From Aestuariibacter sp. A3R04 (GTDB lineage: Bacteria; Pseudomonadota; Gammaproteobacteria; Enterobacterales; Alteromonadaceae), in the NCBI RefSeq assembly GCF_018860805.1, contig NZ_JAHKQR010000011.1:800366-864365 (forward strand): a DNA stretch of 64,000 nucleotides, in the 5' to 3' direction. Positions 1-10,609 of the stretch are shown one piece after another. Below the pieces are notes generated by a model. The model searched no databases. It was given only the letters and a program-made list of their open reading frames with translations, and had not been told where the DNA came from. Both the position numbers and the translations under genes were made by a program. Numbering within the stretch: position 1 is the stretch's first letter; each line of letters starts with the position of its first letter.

Positions 1-118
1 AGTCCCGTCCGCTCCGCCATCTACTCGAAATAATCAATTTATCAATTTCTTACACTTGGTACACACGCTGTATCACTGTATCATTCTGTGCGTTCAAATT
101 CACACGAAGAAGTCTTTT

Positions 119-799
119 ATGAATGATATTCTCGCTTGTCGGGAGGTGTCGAAAACCTACCACGATGGCGAATCTGAAACCGCCGTACTTTCTAATATTA
201 GTCTTTCAGTTAAAGCCGGAGAACACGTTGCTGTTCTGGGGAGTTCCGGATCTGGAAAAAGCACGCTACTGCATATTCTCGGTGGCCTGGATACCCCGTC
301 ACATGGCGAAGTGTGGTTTCAGGGGCAGTCTCTTCAGTCGTTAAAAGCTAAAGCACTTGCAACGCTGCGCAACCAAAAGATGGGATTTATTTACCAGTTT
401 CACCATTTGTTACCTGAATTCACTGCACTGGAGAATGTGTCAATGCCGTTGCTTATCGGGCAATTCGCTCCCAGTGAAGCGCAGATGCGAGCTGGCGATA
501 TGCTCAGAGAAGTGGGACTGAGTCATCGTCTTCATCATAAACCTGCCGCGCTATCTGGCGGTGAGAGACAACGGGTGGCTATCGCTCGCGCATTGGTAAC
601 TAAGCCTGCGCTGGTACTGGCAGATGAACCCACCGGAAATTTGGACAATAAAACCGGAAACCAGGTTTATGATTTGCTCACTGGACTTAGTCAGTCTAGT
701 GGTACCAGCTTTGTTGTCGTGACCCATGATATTGCCTTGGCGTCTAAAATGGACCGGACTCTTAGGATCCGAGACGGTCAATTGGTGGAAGAGGGTTAA
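119..799 (+). CDS. lolD: LolD, ATP-binding subunit of the lipoprotein-releasing ABC transporter
   Basis: LolD powers release of outer-membrane lipoproteins from the inner membrane to the chaperone LolA. The 226-residue protein has a Walker A motif GSSGSGKST at residues 41-49, the ABC signature LSGGERQ at about 145-151 and Walker B ending in DE at 169-170, followed by PTGNLD. I chose the ATG at 119; the frame stays open upstream to 56, but that extension has no counterpart in the family. The permease lolE begins 5 bases after the stop. In relatives lolC lies just upstream; the 118 bases before this start do not encode a recognisable LolC tail, so lolC, if present, is outside the window or not adjacent. 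Confidence 0.95.
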   Translation: MNDILACREVSKTYHDGESETAVLSNISLSVKAGEHVAVLGSSGSGKSTLLHILGGLDTPSHGEVWFQGQSLQSLKAKALATLRNQKMGFIYQFHHLLPEFTALENVSMPLLIGQFAPSEAQMRAGDMLREVGLSHRLHHKPAALSGGERQRVAIARALVTKPALVLADEPTGNLDNKTGNQVYDLLTGLSQSSGTSFVVVTHDIALASKMDRTLRIRDGQLVEEG

Positions 800-804
800 A
801 AACG

Positions 805-2040
805 ATGTCGCTAGCCTGGTTCTTAGGTGCCCGTTTCCGACGGGGTAAACAACGCAACGGTTATATTTCCTTTATTTCGTTCTCATCTACGGCGGGCATT
901 GCGCTTGGTTGTTTTGTTCTTATTGTCTTGTTGTCAATTATGAACGGATTTGAACGAGAACTACTCACCCGTATTCTGGCTGTGGTGCCTCATGGCGAGT
1001 TGTATTCAATCAGCGATGAAGGTATAGATGACTGGCAGCATGCGGCAAAGAAACTTGGGGAAGATCCACGGATTTCCAGTGTTGAACCCTATACTAAAAT
1101 AACGGGTATGCTCCAACACAAAGGTAAGCTTAGAGCCATTGAGCTCACAGGGCTGGATTTGTCTTATGCCAAACACGACAGGTGGCGTGATCAGGTAAGC
1201 AAGTCTGACTGGGTTACATTTAAAAATGACGAAAACAGCGTATTACTAGGGGCTGGGTTTATGACAAAACTGTCTTTGCAACCAGGTGATCGCATTTCAG
1301 TACTCATTCCTACGGCTACCCAGGATTTGTCGTTTAAAGCACCTCATACCATGTCATTAACGGTGGCTGGAGCGTTAAGTATCGGTGGCGAAATGGACAA
1401 CTATGTTGCCATGATGCATTTGGACAAAGCATCCGTGGAAGCCGGTGTTAGATCCGGCGCCCAAGGCTTACGTTTCAGACTGCAAGACCCTTACAGTGCG
1501 TATGAAACCATGCGCAGTATTGGTTACGAATTTCCCCAGGCGGTATACATTTCATACTGGACTCGTACTCAGGGGCACTTATACAACGACATTCAACTTG
1601 TCAGAACCGTGGTATATATCGCACTCACGTTAGTTATTGCCGTTGCATGTTTTAATATTGTTTCCTCGCTGGTCATGGCTGTAAGAGAGAAGCGTGGTGC
1701 TATCGCAATCTTAAAAACCATGGGGGCTTCTGACCGCCTGATACGGCAAACTTTTGTCATTCAAGGGTTAATTAACGGTGTGTTGGGAATTGTGATCGGT
1801 ACTGTCAGTGGTGTGTTAGTTGCGCCTAATCTTTCAGCTATTGTTACCTATATTGAAAAGTTGACAGGTGTTACGCTGTTGTCCGGTGATATTTACTTTA
1901 TAGATTTCTTACCATCGGAACTTCAGTGGGTAGATGTGGCAGTAACGGTAAGCGTTGCTCTTGTTTTGTGTTTACTGGCAACCTGGTATCCGGCATCCAG
2001 AGCGGTTAACATCTCACCGGCTTCAGCATTGAATGGCTAA
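805..2040 (+). CDS. lolE: LolE, permease subunit of the lipoprotein-releasing ABC transporter
   Basis: This inner-membrane permease works with LolC and LolD to extract lipoproteins for LolA. At 411 residues it matches the E. coli LolE length. One membrane segment lies near residues 28-48, a large periplasmic domain follows, and three membrane segments lie in the last 150 residues (FtsX-like fold). LolE rather than LolC is indicated by the AVVPHGE segment after the first helix and by SDIYFIDFLPSEL near the C-terminus, both shared with E. coli LolE. It is co-transcribed with lolD, with a 5-base gap. Confidence 0.93.
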   Translation: MSLAWFLGARFRRGKQRNGYISFISFSSTAGIALGCFVLIVLLSIMNGFERELLTRILAVVPHGELYSISDEGIDDWQHAAKKLGEDPRISSVEPYTKITGMLQHKGKLRAIELTGLDLSYAKHDRWRDQVSKSDWVTFKNDENSVLLGAGFMTKLSLQPGDRISVLIPTATQDLSFKAPHTMSLTVAGALSIGGEMDNYVAMMHLDKASVEAGVRSGAQGLRFRLQDPYSAYETMRSIGYEFPQAVYISYWTRTQGHLYNDIQLVRTVVYIALTLVIAVACFNIVSSLVMAVREKRGAIAILKTMGASDRLIRQTFVIQGLINGVLGIVIGTVSGVLVAPNLSAIVTYIEKLTGVTLLSGDIYFIDFLPSELQWVDVAVTVSVALVLCLLATWYPASRAVNISPASALNG

Positions 2041-2064
2041 AAAGCGCGGTACGCAAGTACCGCG
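2037..2064 (-). terminator. Intrinsic terminator between convergent lolE and the symporter gene
   Basis: An 8-bp perfect stem (CGCGGTAC at 2045-2052 with GTACCGCG at 2057-2064) and a 4-base loop sit between the two convergent stops. Read on the minus strand the stem is followed by a run of T, so it should end the symporter transcript. The plus-strand side lacks a clear T run. Confidence 0.7.
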
Positions 2065-2074
2065 ATGTGCAGCT

Positions 2075-3421
2075 TTATTTGTTGTGATCGAAATGCTCGA
2101 AGTCTACCGTTTCTTCCTTAATACCGGCATTTGGATCATTAAATACGGTTTCATCAAGCTCACCTTCGCTTTTCGCAATAATGCACGATACGGTGCAATC
2201 CCCAGTAATATTGACTACGGTACGGGTCATATCGAGCAGACGGTCTACACCGATAATGAGTGCAATACCTTCAACCGGTAAGTTCACTTGTTGCAACACC
2301 ATGGCCAGCATAATCAGTCCAACGCCGGGAACTCCTGCGGTACCCACCGACGCCAGTGTAGCGGTGAGCACCACCATGAGATAATCACCGAGTGTAAGGT
2401 CAACAGCGTAAACCTGAGCGATAAATACGGTGGCTACACCCTGCATAATGGCGGTGCCATCCATATTAATGGTTGAGCCTAAAGGAAGCGTGAATGAAGA
2501 CACCGATTTGCCAACACCCAGTTTATTTCGGGCCGTTTCCATAGTTACGGGTAGTGTTGCACTGCTGCTTGACGTGGTAAATGCAAACAGTGCAGCATCA
2601 CGCATCTTTTTTAGCATGGTTAAAGGGCTAAGACCGGTAAAGGATTTTAGCAGCAAAGAATAAGTTAGTAATGCGTGGACAACTAAAACGAACAGAACCA
2701 AGAAGAAATATTTCGCCAAGCTGCCAAGCATATCTGCACCAATGGTACTAAATAATTTAGCCATCAAGACAAACACACCGTAAGGCGCGAGGTTCATAAT
2801 AATCGTTACCAAACGCATAATAATGGTATTAATGTCTTCAAAGATAGCGCCCAGTCGCTTACCTGCTTCACCTGTCATCGCCATGGATACGCCAAACAAC
2901 ACGGCAAAAATAATGATTTGCAACATATTGCCTTCAGCCATTGCCTTAATGGGGTTGGTTGGAAACATGTTGATAATTACCTGGGCAAACGACGGCGCTT
3001 CTTTGGCAACGAAATTGGCGTCGGTTGGAATGGTTACACCACTGCCTGGTGCTACCAATAAACCCAGACTGATAGCCAGTGTTATTGCGATAGCCGTTGT
3101 TAGAATATAAAGTGCGATGGATTTAAGTCCGAGTCGGCCCAATTTACTTGGGTCGGTGAGGCTGCAAGTACCGCAAACCAGTGATACAAACACTAGTGGA
3201 ACCACTAACATTTTGAGACTATTAATGAAAATCTGGCCAATGGTAGAGAATATACCTTCTACTACAATTCCATACGTGGAAAAGTTGAAGCCGAATATCG
3301 CAAAGTGCAAATCTCCGCTATCATCGAACAAAAGTTGAAGTAAAGCTCCGGTAATGATTCCGGCGCCCATGCCGATAAAGATTTTGGCAGTGAGGCTGAG
3401 CTTTTTTGAAGATTGAGACAT
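2075..3421 (-). CDS. Dicarboxylate/amino acid:cation symporter, GltP/GltT-like (acidic amino acids likely)
   Basis: This is a member of the glutamate/aspartate transporter (DAACS/EAAT) family, 448 residues, with the family's eight helices and two re-entrant hairpins. The serine-rich HP1 motif SSSSATLP is at 284-291, NMDGT in TM7 at 319-323, the glycine/proline-rich HP2 around 357-368, and the TM8 substrate site DMTRTVVNITGD at 397-408. In characterised homologues the Asp, Arg and Asn corresponding to D397, R400 and N404 bind the substrate, and the Arg reads the side-chain carboxylate. Glutamate or aspartate with sodium or protons is therefore more likely than neutral amino acids. It is a single gene; the exact substrate is inferred. 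Confidence 0.88.
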   Translation of the reverse strand: MSQSSKKLSLTAKIFIGMGAGIITGALLQLLFDDSGDLHFAIFGFNFSTYGIVVEGIFSTIGQIFINSLKMLVVPLVFVSLVCGTCSLTDPSKLGRLGLKSIALYILTTAIAITLAISLGLLVAPGSGVTIPTDANFVAKEAPSFAQVIINMFPTNPIKAMAEGNMLQIIIFAVLFGVSMAMTGEAGKRLGAIFEDINTIIMRLVTIIMNLAPYGVFVLMAKLFSTIGADMLGSLAKYFFLVLFVLVVHALLTYSLLLKSFTGLSPLTMLKKMRDAALFAFTTSSSSATLPVTMETARNKLGVGKSVSSFTLPLGSTINMDGTAIMQGVATVFIAQVYAVDLTLGDYLMVVLTATLASVGTAGVPGVGLIMLAMVLQQVNLPVEGIALIIGVDRLLDMTRTVVNITGDCTVSCIIAKSEGELDETVFNDPNAGIKEETVDFEHFDHNK

Positions 3422-3541
3422 GAAAGTTTCCTAACAACGATGTTTTTAATTTTTTTATTGCTTTAGTGTGCCAGAATCATATCAGAATGAAATGAGAAAT
3501 ATTTCAATATTGTCAATTACTAGAGGTCCAGGAAGACAACT

Positions 3542-6166
3542 ATGAAAACACTTTCCAAGTCTCTGACGCTGTTCAGTATGCTGTTTTTTTTATTCGCTTG
3601 TGGAGGCGGCGATTCACTCAAACGCGACGCCGACACGGACACCGGCTCAGGAGACAGCAGTGATCCAAGTTACACGGTTTCCCTGTCTCTCGTAAACCAA
3701 AATAACGACGCAGACCGAAATCTTGCGACAGATAGCCCTTTGACCATAAACGCGACAGTGACTGATGATGAAGGGACACCCGTTGCCGATACACTCATCA
3801 CATTTTCACTTTCAAATTCTGAGCTGGCCGCATTCAGCAATGATACTGGCACGGCGAGAACCGACGATTCAGGCTCTGCAAGTATTGGTCTGGTTGTGGG
3901 CACTGCAGCAGGAGATGGTCAGGTAACGGCAACCCTGCCTGATGGTACAACAGGCACGACCACATTTACGTCCTCGGGAAGCGACGATGACGAGGATGCT
4001 GAATACACAGTGGCATTTTCTGTTGTAAATGCTAGTGGCGAAGAAGACAAAAATCTTACGTCAGACAATCCCTTAACCGTAAATCTGTTAGTCGTAGATC
4101 AAAACGATAACCCACTTACCGATGCATTGATAACCTTTTCGTTATCTAACGATGATTTAGCTGTGTTTAGCAACGATACAGGCACTGCAAGAACGAACAG
4201 TGAAGGCGAGGCAAGCATTGGAATGACACCTGGTGCATTGGCTGGCGACGGCCAAATCACAGTGACGCTACCAGACGGTTCTACCGCCTCTACTACTTTT
4301 TCTTCTGCGGGCTCTACGGTGATAAATGACGTACCTGCTGATTTAGAGTTATACGCTAACTCGTTAACACTGGCGTCTTCAGGTTCTGATGAAGTGGAAC
4401 TCATTGCGTTAGTTAAAAATTCCCGCAGCATCCTGATGGAAGGGGTGGAGGTAACGTTTTCGGCGCCGGTGAACGCCGGGCTGGAAATTCAGCAAGTGGA
4501 TGAGGTAACAGGTGATAATGGCATAGCAAAAGCCATTGTCACCAGTCAAAACGATGCTTCCGTGAGAACGGTTCAAGTGACGGCGACTGCAGGAGAACAG
4601 ATCGAGACGGTCAGTATTTTAATAGTTGGAACGGAAGTGACAATCAACGGTGCAAAATCCATGACCGTGAACGATAATACTGAACTTACCATTCGTGTCC
4701 AGGATTCAGACGGCACAAATCTGACCAACCAGGAAGTGTTAGTGACGACCACGCTGGGTGAGTTGCGCAACCTTGATGAAGGAACGTCTGGTACTGCTAT
4801 TTCGACCAACACCGGTACAGAAGGCCAGGGCACAATTCGTTTTGTTGGCACCGCTTCTGGTGTGGCGGTTATTACCGCAAATGCACTAAATGCGAGTTCA
4901 GAACAATTCACCGTCACCGTACAGCAGGATGACTTTGGTTTTACTTCTGTTCCAACAAGCGACATTGAAGTTGCTGCAGATAGTAATTACGAAGAGAGTG
5001 ATTACGCTGAAATTGAAGTGACATGGAACAAAGACGGTACGCCCTTCGCTGGCGGTGAAGTCACGTTTTCTGCTTCAAGAGGCGATATCCGCCCCGGAGA
5101 TGAAATAGGTACCACCGATCCAAACGGCAAGGTAAGCTTTGCTATTGCATCAACGAATGCGGGCCCGGCTGCCATTACTGCAACAGGTACGGACAACAAT
5201 GGGCAGGAGGTGAGTGCTGCTATTGAAGTTGAATTTGTGGCAACCAATTCAAACAGTATTCTGGTAGATGCATCGCCGGACCAAATTGGTCCTGACGGGC
5301 AAACCAGTACTATTACAGCTATTGTTCGCGACCCTGCCGGAAACCTGGTTAAAAACGAAGTGGTTAACTTTACGGTGAACGATACCAGTACTGGCTCAAT
5401 ATCACCTTCCCAGGCAACCACCGACAGCAATGGTATTGCGTCGACGGTGTTTTCTTCCGGCGGTGTTACCAGTGAGGATGCCGTACTTATTACTGCCACG
5501 GTACAGGATAAACCCGGCGTAACGGGCGACGTTACCCTTACCGTCGGCAATCGCGCTTTCGATGTGTCTATTGGTACGGGCAACGAAATCTCGAAGCCGG
5601 ATTCGACAACCTACCTCAAAGAGTTTGCTGTGTTTGTGACGGATGCAGCGGGGCAACCCGTCGAAGGCGTGCCGTTGACCGCTTCTTCTACCCCAGTCAA
5701 ATTCAGTGACGGTGGCAAGTATTACAAAGGTCGATGGATTTATATAGATCCGGTTTGGGTGGTGGGCTACACCGCCGAAATAGAAGGTGAGATTGAGCAG
5801 TTTTTTGAATACACAGCAGTGTGTGACAACGAAGATATAAACGGCAATGGCATACTGGAAATTGACATTGAAGATACCAATGGTGATGGTTTCTTAACTC
5901 CGGGTATTATTGGTTCGCTTACTTTCAAAGACGGTGTAAACGAAACTGATGCCAACGGTCAGGCAACACTTGAGCTGCGCTATCCCCGCGAGTACGCCGC
6001 GTTCTACGAAGCAGAGATTACCGCATTTGCTCAGTCTACCGGCAGTGAAGCCAGCGCCAGCATGAAATATCGCTATGGCATAGCTGCGGAGGATGCCTCC
6101 AATGAAACCATTCAACCACCTTCCAGTCCGTTTGGAGTAGGTTTTTCTTGTGACAACACTAATTAA
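3542..6166 (+). CDS. Large lipoprotein with tandem bacterial Ig-like (Big_1/invasin-type) repeats
   Basis: The 874-residue protein begins with a lipoprotein signal peptide; the lipobox ends LFAC with Cys20, followed by a Gly-rich linker. The rest is a chain of about six Ig-like domains with the Big_1 pattern (alternating strands, GxAxxxxxS/T turns, threonine-rich). The first two repeats, roughly residues 43-142 and 153-252, are strikingly alike: both carry LITFSLSN, FSNDTGTART and AGDGQ. A later insert near residues 755-790 has Asp/Asn-rich loops (DINGNG, DTNGDG) that resemble calcium-binding loops. Two cysteines besides the lipobox Cys lie near the C-terminal end and could form a disulfide. 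Probable role: an exported outer-membrane or surface adhesin-like protein. No enzymatic domain is visible. Confidence 0.75.
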   Translation: MKTLSKSLTLFSMLFFLFACGGGDSLKRDADTDTGSGDSSDPSYTVSLSLVNQNNDADRNLATDSPLTINATVTDDEGTPVADTLITFSLSNSELAAFSNDTGTARTDDSGSASIGLVVGTAAGDGQVTATLPDGTTGTTTFTSSGSDDDEDAEYTVAFSVVNASGEEDKNLTSDNPLTVNLLVVDQNDNPLTDALITFSLSNDDLAVFSNDTGTARTNSEGEASIGMTPGALAGDGQITVTLPDGSTASTTFSSAGSTVINDVPADLELYANSLTLASSGSDEVELIALVKNSRSILMEGVEVTFSAPVNAGLEIQQVDEVTGDNGIAKAIVTSQNDASVRTVQVTATAGEQIETVSILIVGTEVTINGAKSMTVNDNTELTIRVQDSDGTNLTNQEVLVTTTLGELRNLDEGTSGTAISTNTGTEGQGTIRFVGTASGVAVITANALNASSEQFTVTVQQDDFGFTSVPTSDIEVAADSNYEESDYAEIEVTWNKDGTPFAGGEVTFSASRGDIRPGDEIGTTDPNGKVSFAIASTNAGPAAITATGTDNNGQEVSAAIEVEFVATNSNSILVDASPDQIGPDGQTSTITAIVRDPAGNLVKNEVVNFTVNDTSTGSISPSQATTDSNGIASTVFSSGGVTSEDAVLITATVQDKPGVTGDVTLTVGNRAFDVSIGTGNEISKPDSTTYLKEFAVFVTDAAGQPVEGVPLTASSTPVKFSDGGKYYKGRWIYIDPVWVVGYTAEIEGEIEQFFEYTAVCDNEDINGNGILEIDIEDTNGDGFLTPGIIGSLTFKDGVNETDANGQATLELRYPREYAAFYEAEITAFAQSTGSEASASMKYRYGIAAEDASNETIQPPSSPFGVGFSCDNTN

Positions 6167-6180
6167 CTAGTGTGCAGGAA

Positions 6181-6213
6181 AAAGGCTGCGGGTGAAAAAC
6201 CGCAGCCTTTTTT
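6181..6213 (+). terminator. Intrinsic terminator of the Ig-repeat lipoprotein gene
   Basis: An 11-bp perfect stem (6181-6191 with 6200-6210) with an 8-base loop is followed by further T residues. It lies 15 bases after the stop codon. The left arm starts with A residues, so it can also serve the convergent astB transcript. Confidence 0.85.
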
Positions 6214-6267
6214 ACCACTCAATGAATTCAGAGCAACAACAAAATGTTGTCAGTCTGAATCTCCGAT

Positions 6268-7614
6268 TTACAAAGGCGTTTGCTGAAATGGATAAACAGA
6301 ACCCAGCTTCATAATTTGTGTGAGTTCATCAAGCGCGGTGCGGCTTTCGTTGAGTAGTGTGGGATCCCGCAAGTCGTCTTCGCTCAAGCGATCGCGGTAG
6401 TGCTTGTCCACCCACTGGTTCAGCCTGGCGAACAACATGTCATTCATTAGGGTATGAGGATTCGTGGCGGCCAACTCCTGTTCCGTCATGGCAACGCGAA
6501 GACGCAGACAAGCTGGGCCGCCACCGTTTTTCATACTTTGTTTAACGTCGAAATACTTCACTTCCTTGATGGGAGTATTCATTGCGGGAAGTTGTTCGAG
6601 GTACGCATTGACCGACGGGTTTTCCTGGCATTCTGTCGGCGCGATAATGGCCATGTGACCTTCAGGCAGCGTAATTATCTGGGTGTTGAAAAGATAGGTG
6701 CTGACTGCGTCTAAAACAGTAACAGACGTGGTAGGTACTTCGATAAAATGAAGGGGGCTGTCGCCAAATTTCGCTTGAACTTCATTCAATACAGAGCGCG
6801 TATTTAAAAATGCCTGTTCGTGATAGAAGAGCACATTTTGATTGCCTACAGAGATAACGTCGTTGTGAAATACGCCTTGGTCAATAACGTCTGGGTTTTG
6901 TTGGATGAACACCACGTTCTCGTTGTCAAGACCGTGTAACCGCGCTACGGCTTGACAAGCTTCAAGAGTTTGCCGGGCCGGATACCGTTTAGGAGCGGGC
7001 TTGCGACTGTCAAAGGCGCAACGACCATAAACGAATAATTCTACACCTGCGCGACCGTAATCAGAACACAGTCGGGTATGATTCGCTGCGCCTTCATCAC
7101 CAAAGTGGTCGTTGTCGGGTAAATGCATGTGATGGGCAAAGTGTTTTTCAGATGAGAAGGTCGCTCTTAAAATATTGCCTGTGACAGCAGGTTCCAACGA
7201 ACGGTGAAACTTATTGGTTAGGTTGGCAGGCGTAAAGTGAATCCGGCCGTCGGCAGTATCGGCGCTGGGTGAGACTGTTGCTGCGTTTGCCGTCCACATG
7301 CTAGATGCGGAGCAACAGGCTAAAAACACCTGTGGCGCTTGCTGAGCAGCTAATGCTAAAACCCGAGCATCTGAACCGGTGAAACCAATACGACGCAGTG
7401 CGGCAATGTCAGGGCGCTCCTGAGGTGCTAATACACCTTGCTTCATACCCATGTCAGCTAGCGCTTTCATTTTTGTCAGTCCTTGCTTGGCCGCTTGTTT
7501 GGGGTTACTAACAGCATTCGCATTACTTTGCGAAGCGACATTACCAACAGACAAACCCGCATAATTGTGGGTAGGACCTACTAAACCGTCAAAATTAACT
7601 TCGTATTGCCGCAT
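6268..7614 (-). CDS. astB: N-succinylarginine dihydrolase AstB
   Basis: AstB performs the second step of the arginine succinyltransferase pathway: N2-succinylarginine is hydrolysed to N2-succinylornithine, ammonia and CO2. The 448-residue length equals the family norm. The N-terminus ([16 protein letters not shown]) and the [12 protein letters not shown] segment are family hallmarks; Cys369 in the latter is the expected nucleophile, and GVFHNDV supplies a conserved His. The gene stands alone: no astA, astC, astD or astE is in the window. It may therefore work with partners encoded elsewhere. Confidence 0.95.
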   Translation of the reverse strand: MRQYEVNFDGLVGPTHNYAGLSVGNVASQSNANAVSNPKQAAKQGLTKMKALADMGMKQGVLAPQERPDIAALRRIGFTGSDARVLALAAQQAPQVFLACCSASSMWTANAATVSPSADTADGRIHFTPANLTNKFHRSLEPAVTGNILRATFSSEKHFAHHMHLPDNDHFGDEGAANHTRLCSDYGRAGVELFVYGRCAFDSRKPAPKRYPARQTLEACQAVARLHGLDNENVVFIQQNPDVIDQGVFHNDVISVGNQNVLFYHEQAFLNTRSVLNEVQAKFGDSPLHFIEVPTTSVTVLDAVSTYLFNTQIITLPEGHMAIIAPTECQENPSVNAYLEQLPAMNTPIKEVKYFDVKQSMKNGGGPACLRLRVAMTEQELAATNPHTLMNDMLFARLNQWVDKHYRDRLSEDDLRDPTLLNESRTALDELTQIMKLGSVYPFQQTPL

Positions 7615-7964
7615 GTTTTGCCTCTTTCAATGTAAGTTTTTCTATTACTGCTATCATGGACTTGAAATTCTTTCGCAAACCCAAATAAACAGGCTAGTTC
7701 AAGTATGTTGGTTTAAAATGGGCCATTTGCGCGGCATTATACGACTTTTAATACGGTTGCCAATGGCGCTGGTTAAAAAGTGAGCGCTGTTTGGTTGTTT
7801 TAGCAACGCCGCAAAGAATAACTATGAAGAAGATCTTGTTTTCCATTCACTTTGTAGATATATGTTAAAAAAAGAGAGGGTAGCCACCATATGTCTTTCG
7901 TTACCCCAAAGTTTATATAAAACAGAGATAACACTCTGATTAAAAACAGGTTTAATCAATTTTT
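7615..7964. other. Intergenic region between divergent astB and topA
   Basis: These 350 bases must carry the promoters of both flanking genes. The last 100 bases before topA are AT-rich and contain TTTATATAAA near 7911, a possible -10 region. I could not define a convincing -35/-10 pair, an ArgR box or a gene here. The topA start lacks a strong ribosome binding site. Confidence 0.5.
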
Positions 7965-10598
7965 ATGGCAAAATCACTGGTCATTGTAGAGTCACCAGCA
8001 AAAGCAAAAACGATAAATAAGTATCTCGGGAAAAATTTTATCGTAAAATCTTCGGTTGGCCACGTTCGCGATTTGCCGACAAAGGCTGTCGGTAATGTTG
8101 AACCAAAGAAACCAGCCAAGGAACTGAAGCTTCTCAGCGACAGTGAGCGGGAAGAATATTTAAGAAAATATGAATACCGAAAGCTGGTGGATCGTATGGG
8201 GGTTGACCCAGAAGCCAATTGGAAAGCGCATTATCAGGTATTACAAGGCAAAGAGAAAGTAGTCAACGAACTAAAAAAGTTGGCAAAAGATGCTGATACC
8301 GTATATCTGGCTACGGATTTGGACCGCGAAGGGGAGGCCATTGCCTGGCACTTAAGGGAGTTACTGGGCGAAAAAGGCAAAACGTATCAGCGGGTTGTTT
8401 TTAACGAAATTACGAAAAATGCTATCCAGGAAGCGTTTTCTCATCCTGGAGAGGTGAATACCGACAGAGTGAATGCGCAGCAGGCGCGCCGGTTCCTCGA
8501 CCGCGTTGTTGGTTTTATGGTCTCGCCACTGTTGTGGAAAAAAATTGCTCGCGGACTTTCAGCTGGGCGGGTGCAGTCTGTCGCAGTCCGCCTGGTGGTT
8601 GAGCGCGAACGGGAAATCAAGGCGTTCGTTCCTGAAGAGTTCTGGGACGTTCATGCCGATTTAACCTCTGCACAACAGCAACAGCTAAGAATGTTAGTTA
8701 GCCGTTTCCAGGACAGACCGTTTAAACCTAAAAATAAGGCTGAAACTGATGTTGCACTGGCGCAATTGAATGCGTCGCCGTATGTTGTTGACAGCCGGGA
8801 ATCCAAGCCAACCCAAAGTAAACCATCCGCACCGTTTATTACTTCTACCCTGCAACAGGCGGCGAGTACGCGATTGGGTTTTGGGGTGAAGAAAACCATG
8901 ATGTTGGCGCAGCGTTTGTATGAAGCTGGGCATATTACTTATATGCGTACGGATTCAACCAACCTTAGCCAGGAAGCATTGGACAACTGTCGTCAGTTTA
9001 TCGAGGAAAGCTTCGGAAATCGGTATTTACCGGATAGCCCCATTCGCTATGGTAGCAAAGAAGGCGCGCAGGAGGCTCACGAGGCGATTCGACCGTCTAA
9101 TGTAACTGTACAGGCCACATCGCTAAAAGAGATGGAGAGAGACGCACAAAGGTTGTATGAACTTATTTGGCGTCAGTTTGTGGCTTGTCAGATGACAAAC
9201 GCAAAATACGATGCCACTACCATCAAAGTGTCTGCCGGTGAGTACGAACTGGTTGCAAAAGGTCGTGTTCTTAAATTTGATGGTTGGACTAGGGTTCAGC
9301 CTCAATTGCGCAAAAAAGGTGAGGAAGAGCGTTTGCTGCCGGATGTGAAGCAGGGCGATGCTCTGGATTTACAGGCCCTTGACCCTAAACAGCATTTTAC
9401 CAAGCCAGTAGCGAGGTTTAATGAAGCGTCGCTGGTAAAAGAGCTTGAAAAGCGCGGCATAGGCAGACCGTCTACTTACGCCAGCATTATCTCTACCATC
9501 CAGGACCGTGGTTACGTACGTTTGGAGAACAAGCGCTTCTATGCAGAAAAAATGGGTGAAATCGTAAATGATCGCTTGATGGAAAATTTCGATGATCTGA
9601 TGAGCTATGATTTTACGGCAAACATGGAACAGCATCTGGATGATATTGCCGATGGCAAAAAGAATTGGAAACAGGTGCTGGATGCCTTCTACGAGGATTT
9701 CTATGCCAAGCTGCTACAGGCGGAAAAAGCGGCTGAAGAAGGAGGTATGCGCGCAAATCAAGCGGTGCCATCGGGTATAACGTGTGACAAGTGCGGCCGG
9801 GAGATGAATGTGCGCACGGCGTCAACGGGCGTGTTTTTAGGTTGTTCAGGATACAACTTACCGCCGAAAGAGCGCTGTACCAATACCATGAATCTCACCT
9901 CCGGTGATGAAGTGGTTAAGGTTGAGGACGAAGAAGAGCTGGAAACTGAAGCCCTGCGGGCTAAACGTCGTTGTCAGGTTTGTGGCACTGCTATGGACAG
10001 CTATCTGGTAGATGAGAAACGCAAACTCCACGTGTGCGGAAATACCCCCACGTGTCCAGGCACTTATGTGGAAAGCGGCACGTTCAAAATTAAAGGTTAT
10101 GACGGCCCTATAATTGAATGTGACAAGTGCGGCAGCGATATGGAGTTGAAAAACGGTCGCTTTGGCAAATACTTTGGTTGTACCAGCGAAACCTGTAAAA
10201 ATACCCGTAAGTTATTGCGCAATGGCGAGGCTGCACCACCTAAAGAAGATCCGGTGGATCTTCCCGAGTTACCGTGTGAAAAGACAGATGCCCACTTTGT
10301 ACTTCGCGATGGCGCGTCGGGCATATTTTTAGCCGCCCACAATTTCCCTAAATCACGGGAAACACGGGCCCCTAAAGTTGCTGAACTTGCGCGGTTCCGG
10401 GATCGCATTTCTCCCAAATTCTATTATTTGGCAGATGCGCCTCAGGAAGATCCCGATGGTAACCCGACCATCGTTCGCTTTAGCCGTAAAACTAAGCAGC
10501 AGTACGTTATGTCTGAGAACGAAAGCGGTAAATCTACTGGTTGGTCTGCATGGTATGAAGGCGGAAAGTGGGTTACACAGGACAAAAAGAAAAAATAG
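7965..10598 (+). CDS. topA: DNA topoisomerase I (omega protein, type IA)
   Basis: TopA relaxes negative supercoils by single-strand passage. In this 877-residue protein the Toprim domain opens with [12 protein letters not shown] and carries the acidic triad TDLDREGE (D118, D120, E122). The catalytic tyrosine is Y326 in [12 protein letters not shown]. The C-terminal third has three zinc-ribbon modules with paired Cys (starting [16 protein letters not shown] and CDKCGSDM), then a basic tail ending in lysines. Length and domain order match E. coli TopA. The DUF2058 gene follows 11 bases downstream and is probably co-transcribed. Confidence 0.97.
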   Translation: MAKSLVIVESPAKAKTINKYLGKNFIVKSSVGHVRDLPTKAVGNVEPKKPAKELKLLSDSEREEYLRKYEYRKLVDRMGVDPEANWKAHYQVLQGKEKVVNELKKLAKDADTVYLATDLDREGEAIAWHLRELLGEKGKTYQRVVFNEITKNAIQEAFSHPGEVNTDRVNAQQARRFLDRVVGFMVSPLLWKKIARGLSAGRVQSVAVRLVVEREREIKAFVPEEFWDVHADLTSAQQQQLRMLVSRFQDRPFKPKNKAETDVALAQLNASPYVVDSRESKPTQSKPSAPFITSTLQQAASTRLGFGVKKTMMLAQRLYEAGHITYMRTDSTNLSQEALDNCRQFIEESFGNRYLPDSPIRYGSKEGAQEAHEAIRPSNVTVQATSLKEMERDAQRLYELIWRQFVACQMTNAKYDATTIKVSAGEYELVAKGRVLKFDGWTRVQPQLRKKGEEERLLPDVKQGDALDLQALDPKQHFTKPVARFNEASLVKELEKRGIGRPSTYASIISTIQDRGYVRLENKRFYAEKMGEIVNDRLMENFDDLMSYDFTANMEQHLDDIADGKKNWKQVLDAFYEDFYAKLLQAEKAAEEGGMRANQAVPSGITCDKCGREMNVRTASTGVFLGCSGYNLPPKERCTNTMNLTSGDEVVKVEDEEELETEALRAKRRCQVCGTAMDSYLVDEKRKLHVCGNTPTCPGTYVESGTFKIKGYDGPIIECDKCGSDMELKNGRFGKYFGCTSETCKNTRKLLRNGEAAPPKEDPVDLPELPCEKTDAHFVLRDGASGIFLAAHNFPKSRETRAPKVAELARFRDRISPKFYYLADAPQEDPDGNPTIVRFSRKTKQQYVMSENESGKSTGWSAWYEGGKWVTQDKKKK

Positions 10599-10609
10599 GC
10601 TCTGAACAT

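Noticed and set aside
1..33. Short open frame ending in TAA at 31-33 that might be the tail of lolC
   Set aside because: The last residues do not resemble the conserved LolC C-terminus, and too little sequence is present to decide.
85..110. GTTCAAATTC resembling a tRNA T-loop upstream of lolD
   Set aside because: The flanking bases do not form the T-stem, and no acceptor stem or anticodon arm can be drawn.
5002..5583. 193-residue open frame antisense to the Ig-repeat lipoprotein gene, with others at 3670-3903, 4099-4431 and 4573-4965
   Set aside because: Low-complexity Ser/Val/Thr-rich translations that mirror the codon pattern of the real gene; no start signals and no family features.
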